NCBI GenBank assembly: GCA_017615435.1
Contig: JAGAAF010000003.1
Location: 1-64,000, forward strand
DNA length: 64,000 nucleotides
Origin: Bacteroidales bacterium
Lineage (GTDB): Bacteria > Bacteroidota > Bacteroidia > Bacteroidales > UBA932
Direction: 5' to 3'
The translations under genes and the position numbers were made by a program. Below, piece by piece: positions 33,987 through 42,666 of the stretch. The notes below the pieces were generated by a model. It was not told the DNA's origin, made no database searches, and was given only the letters and a program-made list of their open reading frames with translations. The number at the start of each line of letters is the position of its first letter. Within the stretch, counting starts at the first letter, position 1.

Positions 33987-36746
33987 TTATCTATCCCAAT
34001 AGCTGCTGCTCTTCTTGAAGCGAAGCAGGTCTGCAAGGGATGCGGCGTTTGCCGCAATCTTGAAGCTGTACGACTGCCAGGTACCGAGCGGGACCCACGA
34101 AACCGCGATGTTGAAGCAGTGCAGGTCATAGGTGGCGCTGATCTGCGTCGTCGTTATCTTTTTCGCGATGAAATCGTAGCCGGAGGAAGCGTTGATGGAC
34201 ATTCTCGGAGTGAGCTTGATATTACCGCTCATACCGAGGGTAGCTGTATACTTGGGCTCCTTCACGAGGGCGTCGAGGTCCTTGTCGTATTTGTCGTTGA
34301 TCGTGCAGTTGAAGCTAGTGTTGAAGTTCATCGACCACGGCACGTTGGGGTTGGTATAATACAGCCAGCCGCCGGGAACATACTCGCCCGTGACGGGGTG
34401 ATAGTATATTCTCTGGTAGTAATCGGCCGGGCTGCTGCTGTCCTCGCGGCCGTCGTTGCCGTTGATCGTACCCTTGCCGGAAATGGAGTAGGACGCCGAT
34501 GCCGAAGCGTTTGTGAAGCGGGCCAGCCCCTGCCCGGCCATCACGGCGAAGGTGTTGAAACGCCTCGCGCTCCCGTTCACGGCATACACGGCGTACGGGT
34601 CGAAAGCGGCGCTGGCGCTAATGTTCACCTTGCCGAACAGGTTGGTGCTCATCGAGGCGCTGACCTTGCTCATCTTAAGGGAGTCGGCGAGGAAGTTGTA
34701 GCCGGAGCTGAAGTTCAACTGGTCGAGGAGTTTTACCTTTTTGCTGCCTTTGCCCGTGCTGTCCGCAGGATCGCGCACCTTGGCCTCGAGGTTGTTGCCT
34801 ATGGAGATGTTCGCCGTGGCGCTCTTGCCTTTGCTGGGGTAGGAGCCTAACTGGCCCTGATACATATTGTACTCGTAGACCTTTTCTTCTCCGTTTTTGT
34901 CAGTGTACGTCAGGGACGTCCAACCGTTTTGCCCTATATTGCCTTTCTCCGGGCTGAACGACATACTCACTGATGGGGAGATCACGTGCCTTATCGCCTG
35001 CACCTTGCTGTAGCGCCCGAAGTTGAACATACCGTAGAGGCGCGTGCTCATCGAGAGTGATCCCGAATAGGTCTGGGTGATGCCGAAATGGTTGAAGGCT
35101 TTTCCTTCCTGCAGGACGACCTTGTTCTGCTCGGCATCATAGACGGCTTCGCTGGCCCTGAAGAACCAACTCTGGCCGTAGCTGATGGAAGGGTTGAAGT
35201 TAAAATACTTGAACAGCTGGAAACTTGGCAGACCTATCGAGAAGTTGTGCGACATACCGTTCTTGAACTTGTCGGTCAGACCAAGCGCCGTGTCCATATC
35301 GAAATTCCCCAGGGTATCGAGGCAGTCCCTTGCGTAGAAGTTGATCTTGTTCTGCAAGGAAGTGCTGTAGCCGAAGGATATCTTCTCCCACGGTTTTTCC
35401 TTGCCCACACGGTTCTTTTTCTTGAAGGGATAGAATGTGCTGACGGACAGGGTGACGTTAGGCAGGGTGAAGGAATACGAACTGTCCCTAGAGTTCTGGC
35501 TATGCAGGGCGTTGATCGAGAGATTCACCTTGCCTCCCCAGTTGTGGGAATACGAAATTGAAGACGATATCTGGTTCTGGAGAGCTTCGTTGACGGAGCG
35601 CGAGTTGTATTTGCTGTTCTGAGGGCTGGAGAAGTTCACCGATGCGCTGAACGATGTCCCCGGATGGGCCTTGCTGTCCTGCGAATGCTGCCACCTGAGG
35701 CCGAAGTTGCCGGAACTGTTGAAGTCAGGGGAGCCCTGTTCTCCCACCTGGTCGTGGGAAATGGTCATCGAGAACGAACCGTTGGCTTTATAGTTGATCT
35801 TGTAGCGCGAGTTCACGTCGAGGGCCCACGAACCGAGGGTGTAGTAATCACCCGTGACCGACAGGTCCAGATAATCGCCGAAAACGAAGTACATACCGCC
35901 GTCGCGCATATAGAAGCCTCGCGCGGTCTCCTCGCCGAAGGTGGGCATAAGCAGACCGGTAGCCCTTTCCGGGCGCTTGGGGATGAAACCGAAGGGTATG
36001 CCCACGAAGGGAAGGTGCACGTCGGCCACCACCAGGTGGGCAGGGCCGAACACGGTTTTACGGCTGGGTTTGGTGACCACTTTCGCCACGGACAGCTCCA
36101 TCCAGTAGTGCGGATGCTCGAGGTCGCAGACCGTGTATTTGCCGTGGTCCACGTTGATCGATTTGTCCGGCATCATCTTCACGTGGTCGCCGTGAAGAAG
36201 GCCGTCGTCCTCCGAAGTAATGACCTGCTTGATGCTGGCTTTGCGGTTGTTGAAATTGTACTTCACCTCCGCCATATTGTAGGTCTTTCCGGCCTGGGTC
36301 ATCACCGGCCGGCCTATCCATTCTCCGGTAAGCGTGTCCTGAACGCCGTGGGCATAGCACACACCCGTGTTAAGGTCGTACTCCATACGCTCGGCCTTGA
36401 GGGTGATGTCCTGATACTGGACTGTGACGTCGCCGTAGTAGTAGATTTTCCTCTTGCCGTCCGTGAAGACCTCCACGATGGAGTCGCGCGCGGACGAAAA
36501 AGCCGGCTGGGTCAGGGAGCTGTTCTTGAGCATATTCAGGGAGTCGACCCTGAAAAGGGAATCGGCCCTGTGCAGCGAATCCCGCCTTGCAAGCTCCAGG
36601 GAATCGGGCAGGACCTTCTCTTTCTGCGGACGGGCGCCGCCTGCCAGAGGCTTGCGGTTTGCATTTCTCTGCGCAAAAGCATCCGCCCCGCCGAGCGTCA
36701 GCAGGGTGATAAGAATCAGCAGGGTGTGGATGTATTTATTGCGCAA
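33987..36746 (-). CDS. lptD: LPS-assembly outer-membrane protein LptD-like
   Basis: A 919-residue outer-membrane protein with a Sec signal peptide (cleavage near ADAFAQ). The N-terminal OstA-like domain is recognisable from RKIYYYGDVTVQYQDITLKA and ERMEYDLNTG (about residues 98-130), followed by a PFVGIPFGFIPKRPERATG loop leading into a long C-terminal barrel rich in alternating strands. LptD inserts lipopolysaccharide into the outer leaflet with LptE. A Ser/Asp-rich linker (DSLELARRDSLHRADSLF) lies between the signal and the OstA domain. It is divergent from the amidase gene, with overlapping promoters. Confidence 0.88.
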   Translation of the reverse strand: MRNKYIHTLLILITLLTLGGADAFAQRNANRKPLAGGARPQKEKVLPDSLELARRDSLHRADSLFRVDSLNMLKNSSLTQPAFSSARDSIVEVFTDGKRKIYYYGDVTVQYQDITLKAERMEYDLNTGVCYAHGVQDTLTGEWIGRPVMTQAGKTYNMAEVKYNFNNRKASIKQVITSEDDGLLHGDHVKMMPDKSINVDHGKYTVCDLEHPHYWMELSVAKVVTKPSRKTVFGPAHLVVADVHLPFVGIPFGFIPKRPERATGLLMPTFGEETARGFYMRDGGMYFVFGDYLDLSVTGDYYTLGSWALDVNSRYKINYKANGSFSMTISHDQVGEQGSPDFNSSGNFGLRWQHSQDSKAHPGTSFSASVNFSSPQNSKYNSRSVNEALQNQISSSISYSHNWGGKVNLSINALHSQNSRDSSYSFTLPNVTLSVSTFYPFKKKNRVGKEKPWEKISFGYSTSLQNKINFYARDCLDTLGNFDMDTALGLTDKFKNGMSHNFSIGLPSFQLFKYFNFNPSISYGQSWFFRASEAVYDAEQNKVVLQEGKAFNHFGITQTYSGSLSMSTRLYGMFNFGRYSKVQAIRHVISPSVSMSFSPEKGNIGQNGWTSLTYTDKNGEEKVYEYNMYQGQLGSYPSKGKSATANISIGNNLEAKVRDPADSTGKGSKKVKLLDQLNFSSGYNFLADSLKMSKVSASMSTNLFGKVNISASAAFDPYAVYAVNGSARRFNTFAVMAGQGLARFTNASASASYSISGKGTINGNDGREDSSSPADYYQRIYYHPVTGEYVPGGWLYYTNPNVPWSMNFNTSFNCTINDKYDKDLDALVKEPKYTATLGMSGNIKLTPRMSINASSGYDFIAKKITTTQISATYDLHCFNIAVSWVPLGTWQSYSFKIAANAASLADLLRFKKSSSYWDR

Positions 36747-36752
36747 AATTGC

Positions 36753-36776
36753 TATTTTTGTAGAGCCGCAAATATA
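36753..36776. promoter_or_regulatory. Crossed -7 boxes between lptD and the amidase
   Basis: The plus-strand box TATTTTTG (36753-36760) lies to the left of the minus-strand box TATATTTG (36769-36776). The two transcripts would therefore overlap at their 5' ends, and two RNA polymerases could not sit on both promoters at once. Distances to the starts are 41 bases (amidase) and 22 bases (lptD). Confidence 0.55.
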
Positions 36777-36801
36777 CTACTTTATTTCCAAGTTATCAAC
36801 G

Positions 36802-37914
36802 ATGAGACGCATCCTGACTTCGCTTCTGTTCCTTCTGGCTCTATCCATAACGGCCCTTTCCAGCGACAAACTTTCGCTCAGCACGGTCGTCATCGACGCG
36901 GGTCACGGAGGCAAGGACCCCGGAGCCGTGAGCAAAGACGGCCAGTCGCAGGAGAAGCATTTCGTCTTGGACATAGCCAAAAACCTTGCGGACAAGATCC
37001 GCGAAGGCTATCCGGAAGTCAATGTGATCCTGACGCGCAGCACCGATCACTTCGTTACCCTCAATGACCGTGCCGAAATCGCAAATAAAGCGGGCGCGGA
37101 CCTGTTTATTTCCATCCATATCAATTCCGCGTTCAGTACAACCCCCAACGGATACTCTGTGCACGTGCTCGGACAGTCGCACAAAGAGGGCACGGACCTG
37201 TACAAGGCGAACCTGGCGATGGTGCAGCGCGAAAACTCCGTGATTATGCTCGACGACGATTACAACCCCGCCACTGCGGGCTTCAATCCTGCGGATCCGG
37301 AGTCTTACATCTTTATGACTATGATGCAGAGCGCGTATCTGGAGCAGAGCATCCAGTTCGCGGAGATAATAGGCGACAACCTGAAGGGCGGACCTATCAG
37401 GAACAGCCGCGGGGTAAGCCAGGATCCTTTCTACGTCTTGTGGAAAACCTCTATGCCTTCGGTGCTGGTCGAGCTGGGCTTCATAAGCAACGATCAGGAT
37501 CTCGCTGCGCTCAGGCAGGAGAAAACCCGCAAGGACCTCGCAGAGTGCCTCTACAAAGCCTTCCAGGCCTACAAGAAGGAATACGACAGTTCAATGCAGG
37601 TCAGCAAACCGGAACCGGTAAAGACCACCGCTCAGGTCGGTGCTGACGAAGGGAAGGTCATCGACGACAGTGGATCTGTCAGGTACGGGGTGCAGATAGC
37701 GACTCTGTCGCGAGAACTGCCGGAGGGGGACGGCAGGCTTCTCGGTTATAAACCTGTTGTTAAAAAGTCTGCGAACGGGAAGTTGTATAGATATGTAATC
37801 GCGGTTAGTGAAACCAAGGAGGAAGCGAAGAGAAAGATGGGCGAGATCTCCAAAAAATACCCCGATTGTTTCCTTGTCAAGATAGAGGGAGACAGCATCA
37901 GCCGCGTCAATTAG
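36802..37914 (+). CDS. N-acetylmuramoyl-L-alanine amidase (Amidase_3) with SPOR-like tail
   Basis: A 370-residue exported cell-wall amidase. The signal peptide covers about residues 1-21. The zinc amidase domain shows IDAGHGGKDPGA with His35, Glu51 in SQEKHF, SIHIN with His106, and the catalytic glutamate in VLVELGFISN. It cleaves the bond between MurNAc and L-Ala during cell separation. The C-terminal 75 residues (RYGVQIATLS, YRYVIAVSETKEEAKRKM) resemble a SPOR domain, which binds denuded glycan at the septum. A longer frame starting inside lptD on the opposite strand was rejected because it would bury the signal peptide. Confidence 0.92.
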   Translation: MRRILTSLLFLLALSITALSSDKLSLSTVVIDAGHGGKDPGAVSKDGQSQEKHFVLDIAKNLADKIREGYPEVNVILTRSTDHFVTLNDRAEIANKAGADLFISIHINSAFSTTPNGYSVHVLGQSHKEGTDLYKANLAMVQRENSVIMLDDDYNPATAGFNPADPESYIFMTMMQSAYLEQSIQFAEIIGDNLKGGPIRNSRGVSQDPFYVLWKTSMPSVLVELGFISNDQDLAALRQEKTRKDLAECLYKAFQAYKKEYDSSMQVSKPEPVKTTAQVGADEGKVIDDSGSVRYGVQIATLSRELPEGDGRLLGYKPVVKKSANGKLYRYVIAVSETKEEAKRKMGEISKKYPDCFLVKIEGDSISRVN

Positions 37915-37926
37915 TGGTAGACATTT

Positions 37927-37945
37927 ATTTGGAATAATTCCAAAT
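37927..37945. repeat. Perfect 9-bp inverted repeat upstream of dnaA
   Basis: ATTTGGAAT and its complement ATTCCAAAT flank a single central A. The symmetry and size suit a dimeric DNA-binding protein. It lies just after the amidase stop and about 220 bases before dnaA, in A/T-rich DNA. A single near-consensus DnaA box, TTATCAACA, is at 37960-37968, and a smaller TTACA/TGTAA repeat at 37971-37984. Confidence 0.4.
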
Positions 37946-38015
37946 TATAATAACCACGATTATCAACAACTTACACATTTGTAAACTTTATAAATTGCTG
38001 ATATTCAAAGAAATG

Positions 38016-38046
38016 AGGGCCTCTTATTTTTAGGAGCCCTTCTTAA
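38016..38046 (+). terminator. Candidate terminator after the amidase gene
   Basis: GAGGGCCTC, then an A/T loop, then GAGCCCTTCTT can pair as GGGC(c)TC/GAGCCC with one bulge, and is followed by a T/A-rich run. It is weaker than the terminator at 24.75 kb. It is placed correctly to end the amidase transcript before the dnaA promoter. Confidence 0.4.
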
Positions 38047-38091
38047 AAATATAAGCCAAAAAAAATTAATAAACAACATAAAAAAATATTT

Positions 38092-38119
38092 TTTGTTAAG
38101 AATTTTTCCCCCACCTTTG
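38092..38119 (+). promoter_or_regulatory. dnaA promoter (-33 TTTG, -7 CACCTTTG)
   Basis: TTTG at 38092-38095 and CACCTTTG at 38112-38119 are spaced 16 bases apart, as in Bacteroidota promoters, with one mismatch in the -7 box. The leader to the dnaA ATG is about 45 bases. Upstream lies an A/T-only palindromic stretch (38078-38091) that could melt easily. Confidence 0.5.
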
Positions 38120-38166
38120 CAGTCCGACGATTAGTGAAGTAACCAATCGCTTTACCTTTAACATTG

Positions 38167-39594
38167 ATGCAAGAAAACGCTGAACACATAAAAGTGTGGG
38201 AGGACTGTCTGCACATTATCAAGCAGAACATAGAGCCCCAGCAGTACGAGACCTGGTTCAAACCTATCAGGCCCGTATCTCTTGTGGACAGCACTCTGAC
38301 CATCGAAGTCCCTACCGATTACTACAGAAGTTATCTGGAGAGCGCATTTCTGGATATCCTCAGCAGGACACTCCGCAGGGAGCTCGGCGCCGGCGCGCGC
38401 CTGATGTACAGGGTAAGGCCGGTGCAGGGGCAGCAGCCCATCACCGTCTCAGGCGCGGAGGGCGCCGCCGCTCAGAACAAGCCTGTGTCGGTTCCTTCTT
38501 ATTCGTCGTCGGGCAACCCGAGCGCTCTCGTGTTCCCGGGCCTGAAACGCATCCAGATCGACCCCAGGCTCAATCCGGCTTACCGTTTCAGCACCCTCAT
38601 CGAGGGCGAGTGCAACAAGCTTGGCATTACAGTCGGTAAAGACATATCGTCCAAGCCCGGATGCACCCCGTTCAACCCGCTCTTCATTTTCGGCGGATCG
38701 GGACTCGGAAAGACCCATCTGGCGCAGGCTGTCGGAAATGCCGTCAAGGAACAATACCCGGATCTGACTGTTCTTTACGTCACCGGCAACGAATTCAAGA
38801 CCCAGTATATGGACGCGACCTCGGTAAGGAACAAGCTTACCGATTTCCTCGCGTTCTATATGAAGATAGACGTCCTGATTATGGACGACATCCAGGATCT
38901 GATCGGTACCGGCAGCCAGAACGCCTTCTTCAACATCTTCAATTACCTCCACCAGAACGGCAAGCAGCTCATCCTCACCTCCGACCGCGCTCCGAGGGAT
39001 CTCGAGAGCTTCGAGGAAAGGATGCTGTCGCGCTTCAAATGGGGTCTGTCGGTCGAACTCGGACATCCGGACTTCGCCACACGTCTTGCGATGCTTCGCA
39101 AGCGCTGCCTCCAGGAAGGCCTTCCGGTGGAAGAAGATGTGCTGAAGCATATTGCTATGGCCGTCAAGAACAACTTCAGGGAGCTCGAAGGAGCCCTGAT
39201 CTCGATGATGGCCTATGCCACCTACACGCACAAAGACTGCACGATAGAGCTGGCAAGCAGCATCGTGGACAAGATCGTGGGGGAGAACACGAACGAAATC
39301 AGCATCGCGAAGGTGCAGGACACCGTCTGCGAGTACTTCAAGATCACCCACGCCGATCTCATCTCCAACTCCCGCAAGCGCCAGATAGTGCAGGCCCGCC
39401 AGATTTCTATGTACCTGTGCCGCAATCTCATCAGCAACTGCTCCCTTTCTTCGATCGGAGCGGAAACCGGCGGCAAGGACCACAGCACGGTGCTGCATTC
39501 CTGCTCCATCGTTTCCGACCTGATGTCAACAGACAGGGTTTTCAAGAAGTATGTCACTGACCTTCAGGGCATACTCGCCCCTGTGGAAATATAA
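38167..39594 (+). CDS. dnaA: Chromosomal replication initiator DnaA
   Basis: A 475-residue AAA+ initiator that binds DnaA boxes and opens oriC. Domain I covers about residues 1-85. A short linker (86-125) leads to domain III with P-loop GGSGLGKTH (176-184) and Walker B DVLIMDDIQDL. The C-terminal DNA-binding domain carries the signature GGKDHSTVLH. All landmarks are intact. An adjacent TTG one codon upstream was not used. pepD follows after 9 bases and rpe 6 bases after that, so dnaA may be cotranscribed with metabolic genes. Confidence 0.98.
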   Translation: MQENAEHIKVWEDCLHIIKQNIEPQQYETWFKPIRPVSLVDSTLTIEVPTDYYRSYLESAFLDILSRTLRRELGAGARLMYRVRPVQGQQPITVSGAEGAAAQNKPVSVPSYSSSGNPSALVFPGLKRIQIDPRLNPAYRFSTLIEGECNKLGITVGKDISSKPGCTPFNPLFIFGGSGLGKTHLAQAVGNAVKEQYPDLTVLYVTGNEFKTQYMDATSVRNKLTDFLAFYMKIDVLIMDDIQDLIGTGSQNAFFNIFNYLHQNGKQLILTSDRAPRDLESFEERMLSRFKWGLSVELGHPDFATRLAMLRKRCLQEGLPVEEDVLKHIAMAVKNNFRELEGALISMMAYATYTHKDCTIELASSIVDKIVGENTNEISIAKVQDTVCEYFKITHADLISNSRKRQIVQARQISMYLCRNLISNCSLSSIGAETGGKDHSTVLHSCSIVSDLMSTDRVFKKYVTDLQGILAPVEI

Positions 39595-39603
39595 TTTTCA
39601 GCT

Positions 39604-41025
39604 ATGGATGCAACAAGAGTCCTTGAGATTTTCAAGGAGATTACCCGTATTCCCCGCGAATCTGGCCACGAAGAGCCCATCACCGCCTGGCTCCTGGACT
39701 GGGCCAAAGCCCACGCTCTGGAAGCAAAGCGCGACGAAATAGGCAACGTGTGCATTACCCGTCCGGCCGCTCCCGGTAAGGAAAGCGTACCCACCCTCGT
39801 TCTCCAGGCACATCAGGATATGGTGTGCGAGAAACTCGCCGGTTCGAAGCACGACTTCCTCAAGGATCCGATCGAGTACGTCATAGAAGACGGCTGGATG
39901 GTCGCGAAGGAGACGACCCTTGGCGCCGACGACGGAATCGGGATCGCCGCCTGCCTCGCACTTCTGGAAAGCGACGACAAAACCGGAAAGCTCGAGTGCA
40001 TCTTCACTATCTCGGAGGAAACCGGAATGGACGGGGCCGAGGCTATGCAGCCCGGCTTCTTCACCGGCAAGACACTCATCAACCTCGATTCCGAAGACGA
40101 AGGCCAGATGTTCATAGGCTGCGCCGGGGGAGTCACGACCGAAGCCACATATTCATTCAATACTGAGCCGGCGGGAACACGCGAGGCTCTCAAACTCTCG
40201 ATCGCAGGCGGTCTCGGCGGCCACAGCGGCGACGACATCAACAAAGGCCGCGCGAACACCGTGATGCTGCTCCTCCGCTTCCTCTATTCGCAGTTGGACG
40301 GCGGTCTGAGGCTCGTCAGTTTCGACGGCGGAGGCAAGCACAACGCCATAGCCCGCGACTGCAGCGCGATCGTCCTGACCGACGATGCAGCGGCGCTCAA
40401 GGCTGCTTTTGCGGAGTATGGAATGGTGATTGCGGACGAGTTCCACACCACCGATCCGAATCTCACGTTCAGCTGCACTGCGGCCAAGGCTGATGAGGCT
40501 ATGGACGGCGAAAGCACCCGCCGCATAGTCGCCTCGCTCTATGCCTGCCCGCACGGCGTTCTCGCTATGAGCCAGGACATCAAGGATTTCGTGGAGACCA
40601 GCACCAACCTTGCCGCGGTTCACACAGACCTTTCGGACAGCACGGTATTCGTCTGCACCAGCCAGAGGAGCAGTTCCAGGCCCGCTTGCCGCGCCGCCGC
40701 CGCGAAGGTGGAGGCAGCGCTCGCGCTCGGCGGCGCGAAGGTGGTTCACCTGAGCGAGTATCCCGGCTGGAACCCCAATGTAAACTCACACATCCTAAAA
40801 GTGTGCGTGGAGTCTTACAAGAAATGTTTCGGGGTGGAACCTCTCGTGCTGGCTATACACGCCGGCCTTGAATGCGGACTCTTCCTCGAGAAGTTCCCCG
40901 GCCTGGATATGATTTCATTCGGACCGACCCTCAGGGGAGTCCACGCTCCTGGCGAAAAGCTCGAGCTTGCCAGCCTCGATAAATTTGTCCGTCATCTGGA
41001 AGACGTAGTAGTTAACTTCAAATAA
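39604..41025 (+). CDS. pepD: Aminoacyl-histidine dipeptidase (M20 family)
   Basis: A 473-residue cytosolic dipeptidase of the PepD type. Metal-binding motifs are LQAHQDMVCEK (about residues 62-72), GADDGIGIAA (about 108-117), the general base pair in SEETGMDGAE, and NLDSEDEG. PepD enzymes hydrolyse a broad range of dipeptides, including carnosine-like Xaa-His. A lid domain insert (about 185-390) is present as usual. Length is standard. Confidence 0.94.
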   Translation: MDATRVLEIFKEITRIPRESGHEEPITAWLLDWAKAHALEAKRDEIGNVCITRPAAPGKESVPTLVLQAHQDMVCEKLAGSKHDFLKDPIEYVIEDGWMVAKETTLGADDGIGIAACLALLESDDKTGKLECIFTISEETGMDGAEAMQPGFFTGKTLINLDSEDEGQMFIGCAGGVTTEATYSFNTEPAGTREALKLSIAGGLGGHSGDDINKGRANTVMLLLRFLYSQLDGGLRLVSFDGGGKHNAIARDCSAIVLTDDAAALKAAFAEYGMVIADEFHTTDPNLTFSCTAAKADEAMDGESTRRIVASLYACPHGVLAMSQDIKDFVETSTNLAAVHTDLSDSTVFVCTSQRSSSRPACRAAAAKVEAALALGGAKVVHLSEYPGWNPNVNSHILKVCVESYKKCFGVEPLVLAIHAGLECGLFLEKFPGLDMISFGPTLRGVHAPGEKLELASLDKFVRHLEDVVVNFK

Positions 41026-41031
41026 TAGCCT

Positions 41032-41676
41032 ATGTTAGTAGCTCCTTCACTTCTCACAGCCGACTTCCTCCATCTCGAAAAAGACGTGAGGATGGTAGAC
41101 GAGCACGCCGATCTTATCCATCTGGATATTATGGACGGCACCCTGGTGCCCAACATCTCGTTCGGTTTCCCCGTGGTCGCAGGCATCGCCTCGATAGCTA
41201 CAAAGCCTATGGACGCGCATCTGATGGTCGTGAATCCGGATAAATGGTTCGAAAGACTCAAGGAGTTGGGCGTGCAGTACGTAAGCTTCCACGTGGAGGC
41301 CGCAGGCTGCAGGACTGCCCGTTTCATCCGTCAGGCCCACAAACTGGGCTTCAAGGTGGGTGTGGCACTGGATCCCGACGTGAAGATCGAGAAGGTCTTC
41401 AGATATGTCGGGAAGGCCGATTTCATTCTGGTGATGTCGGTGTTTGCCGGCTTCGGCGGCCAGAAATTCATTTATGAAACTATCGACAGAGTCTCCAAGC
41501 TCAAGGCTGAGATCGTCCGCAAGGGGGCGCAGACCCTCATCGAAGTGGACGGCGGAGTCAATCCCTCCAACGTGAAAGCCCTCGCGGAAGCGGGCGCGGA
41601 TATAGTGGTGGGAGGAAGCGCCGTGCTGGGCGCGCAAGATCCGGCGGCTGTGATCAAAGCCCTTCAGGAAGCCTGA
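41032..41676 (+). CDS. rpe: Ribulose-phosphate 3-epimerase
   Basis: A 214-residue TIM-barrel epimerase that interconverts ribulose 5-phosphate and xylulose 5-phosphate. Catalytic and metal residues lie in APSLLTADF, HLDIMDGTLVPNIS, DAHLMV and VDGGVNPSN. Its 3' end overlaps the convergent birA by 23 bases. Confidence 0.96.
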   Translation: MLVAPSLLTADFLHLEKDVRMVDEHADLIHLDIMDGTLVPNISFGFPVVAGIASIATKPMDAHLMVVNPDKWFERLKELGVQYVSFHVEAAGCRTARFIRQAHKLGFKVGVALDPDVKIEKVFRYVGKADFILVMSVFAGFGGQKFIYETIDRVSKLKAEIVRKGAQTLIEVDGGVNPSNVKALAEAGADIVVGGSAVLGAQDPAAVIKALQEA

Positions 41677-42253
41677 AGACTCTCTTTCCAAATTCTTCTT
41701 GCAACAGCTTTCTGCCGTCTTCGCCGTAGATCATCTCAGCGTGGCGGCAGAAAATCTTATGGAAGGTCTCCATCTCGGAGTGGATGTCGTACTGACTGCC
41801 CGTGAGCTCTTTGAGGGAAACCGGATTTGGGAGTTCCGAGGGCCAGTTTTCTTCATTTATGTTCAGGCCTATCCCTATTATGCTCGCCTTCACATACTGG
41901 CCGTCAAGGACATTCTCTATCAGGATTCCGCAGATCTTTTTATCGCCCACCCATATGTCGTTGGGCCATTTGATGCGGGCCTGCACGCCATAGAGCTCGA
42001 GGTACTTGACCAGGGAGACAGTGGTTATATGAGTAAGGATGATAGCGTCCCTGGCGTCAAGGCCGCGCGGTTTGAGCACCACGGTAAACGTGAGGTTGAG
42101 TCCGGGAGTAGCGTACCAGGTATGAAGCCCCTGTCCGCGGCCGGCGGTCTGACTTTCTGTCGCTATCACTGAAAAATTGTCAAGGCTGTCCAGAGTCCTT
42201 CTGGCCTCGTTATTTGTCGAATCCAGCTCTGCAAACCACTTAATTCCTGACAT
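41654..42253 (-). CDS. birA: Biotin--[acetyl-CoA-carboxylase] ligase, catalytic-domain-only form
   Basis: A 199-residue ligase that attaches biotin to carrier proteins via biotinyl-AMP. The biotin/ATP loop appears as ESQTAGRGQGLHTW, where GRGQG takes the place of the more usual GRGRx, followed by IKWPNDIW with the catalytic lysine and GILIE. There is no N-terminal helix-turn-helix, so it is not a repressor. The protein is shorter than typical ligases of 240-330 residues and seems to lack most of the C-terminal SH3-like domain. It overlaps rpe tail to tail. Confidence 0.9.
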   Translation of the reverse strand: MSGIKWFAELDSTNNEARRTLDSLDNFSVIATESQTAGRGQGLHTWYATPGLNLTFTVVLKPRGLDARDAIILTHITTVSLVKYLELYGVQARIKWPNDIWVGDKKICGILIENVLDGQYVKASIIGIGLNINEENWPSELPNPVSLKELTGSQYDIHSEMETFHKIFCRHAEMIYGEDGRKLLQEEFGKRVFRLPEGL

Positions 42254-42277
42254 CTTTACTTAGGTCCTATTTTTGTT

Positions 42278-42298
42278 TATATTTGCATTGCAAAAATA
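42278..42298. promoter_or_regulatory. Crossed -7 boxes between birA and rsfS
   Basis: The plus-strand box TATATTTG (42278-42285) is to the left of the minus-strand box TATTTTTG (42291-42298), the same crossed order as at lptD/amidase. It fixes the rsfS start at 42316, because an earlier in-frame ATG at 42283 overlaps the box. Confidence 0.55.
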
Positions 42299-42315
42299 CA
42301 TATAATTTTCAGCTT

Positions 42316-42666
42316 ATGATTACACACGACCTGCGCGTCATAGCCGACGCTATCCTCGACAAAAAGGGGGAGAACGTTGTGTCGATTGACCTCCGCAGCA
42401 TCGGAACGGCGATTACAGACTACTTCGTGGTCTGCGACGGCAGTTCCACCACCAATGTATCCGCAATAGCGGACAATATCCTCAAGGAGGCGAAAGAGAA
42501 ACTCGGCCTCAAACCCTCGCGTATTCAGGGTATGGAGAACAACTTCTGGATCATAATGGACTTCGGAAACATAGTAGTCCACGTGTTCCAGAAAGAGTAC
42601 CGCGAGTTCTACCGTCTGGAAGACCTCTGGGCGGACGCTCCGCACAAGACTTACAAAGCAAGATGA
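42316..42666 (+). CDS. rsfS: Ribosome silencing factor RsfS
   Basis: A 116-residue protein that binds ribosomal protein uL14 and blocks subunit joining when nutrients are scarce. The family segments ITDYFVVCDGSSTTNVSAIA and a late IIMDFGNIVVHVFQKEYREFY are intact. Its TGA overlaps the ftsH ATG (ATGA). The order rsfS-ftsH-cdsA with birA divergent is common in Bacteroidota. Confidence 0.95.
   Translation: MITHDLRVIADAILDKKGENVVSIDLRSIGTAITDYFVVCDGSSTTNVSAIADNILKEAKEKLGLKPSRIQGMENNFWIIMDFGNIVVHVFQKEYREFYRLEDLWADAPHKTYKAR

Noticed and set aside
36454..36801. A longer start for the amidase inside lptD
   Set aside because: It would add 116 residues antisense to lptD and bury the signal peptide. 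The ATG at 36802 has a promoter and a normal export signal.
37915..38166. Calling the dnaA upstream region oriC
   Set aside because: Only one near-consensus DnaA box was found and skew cannot be judged from this window.
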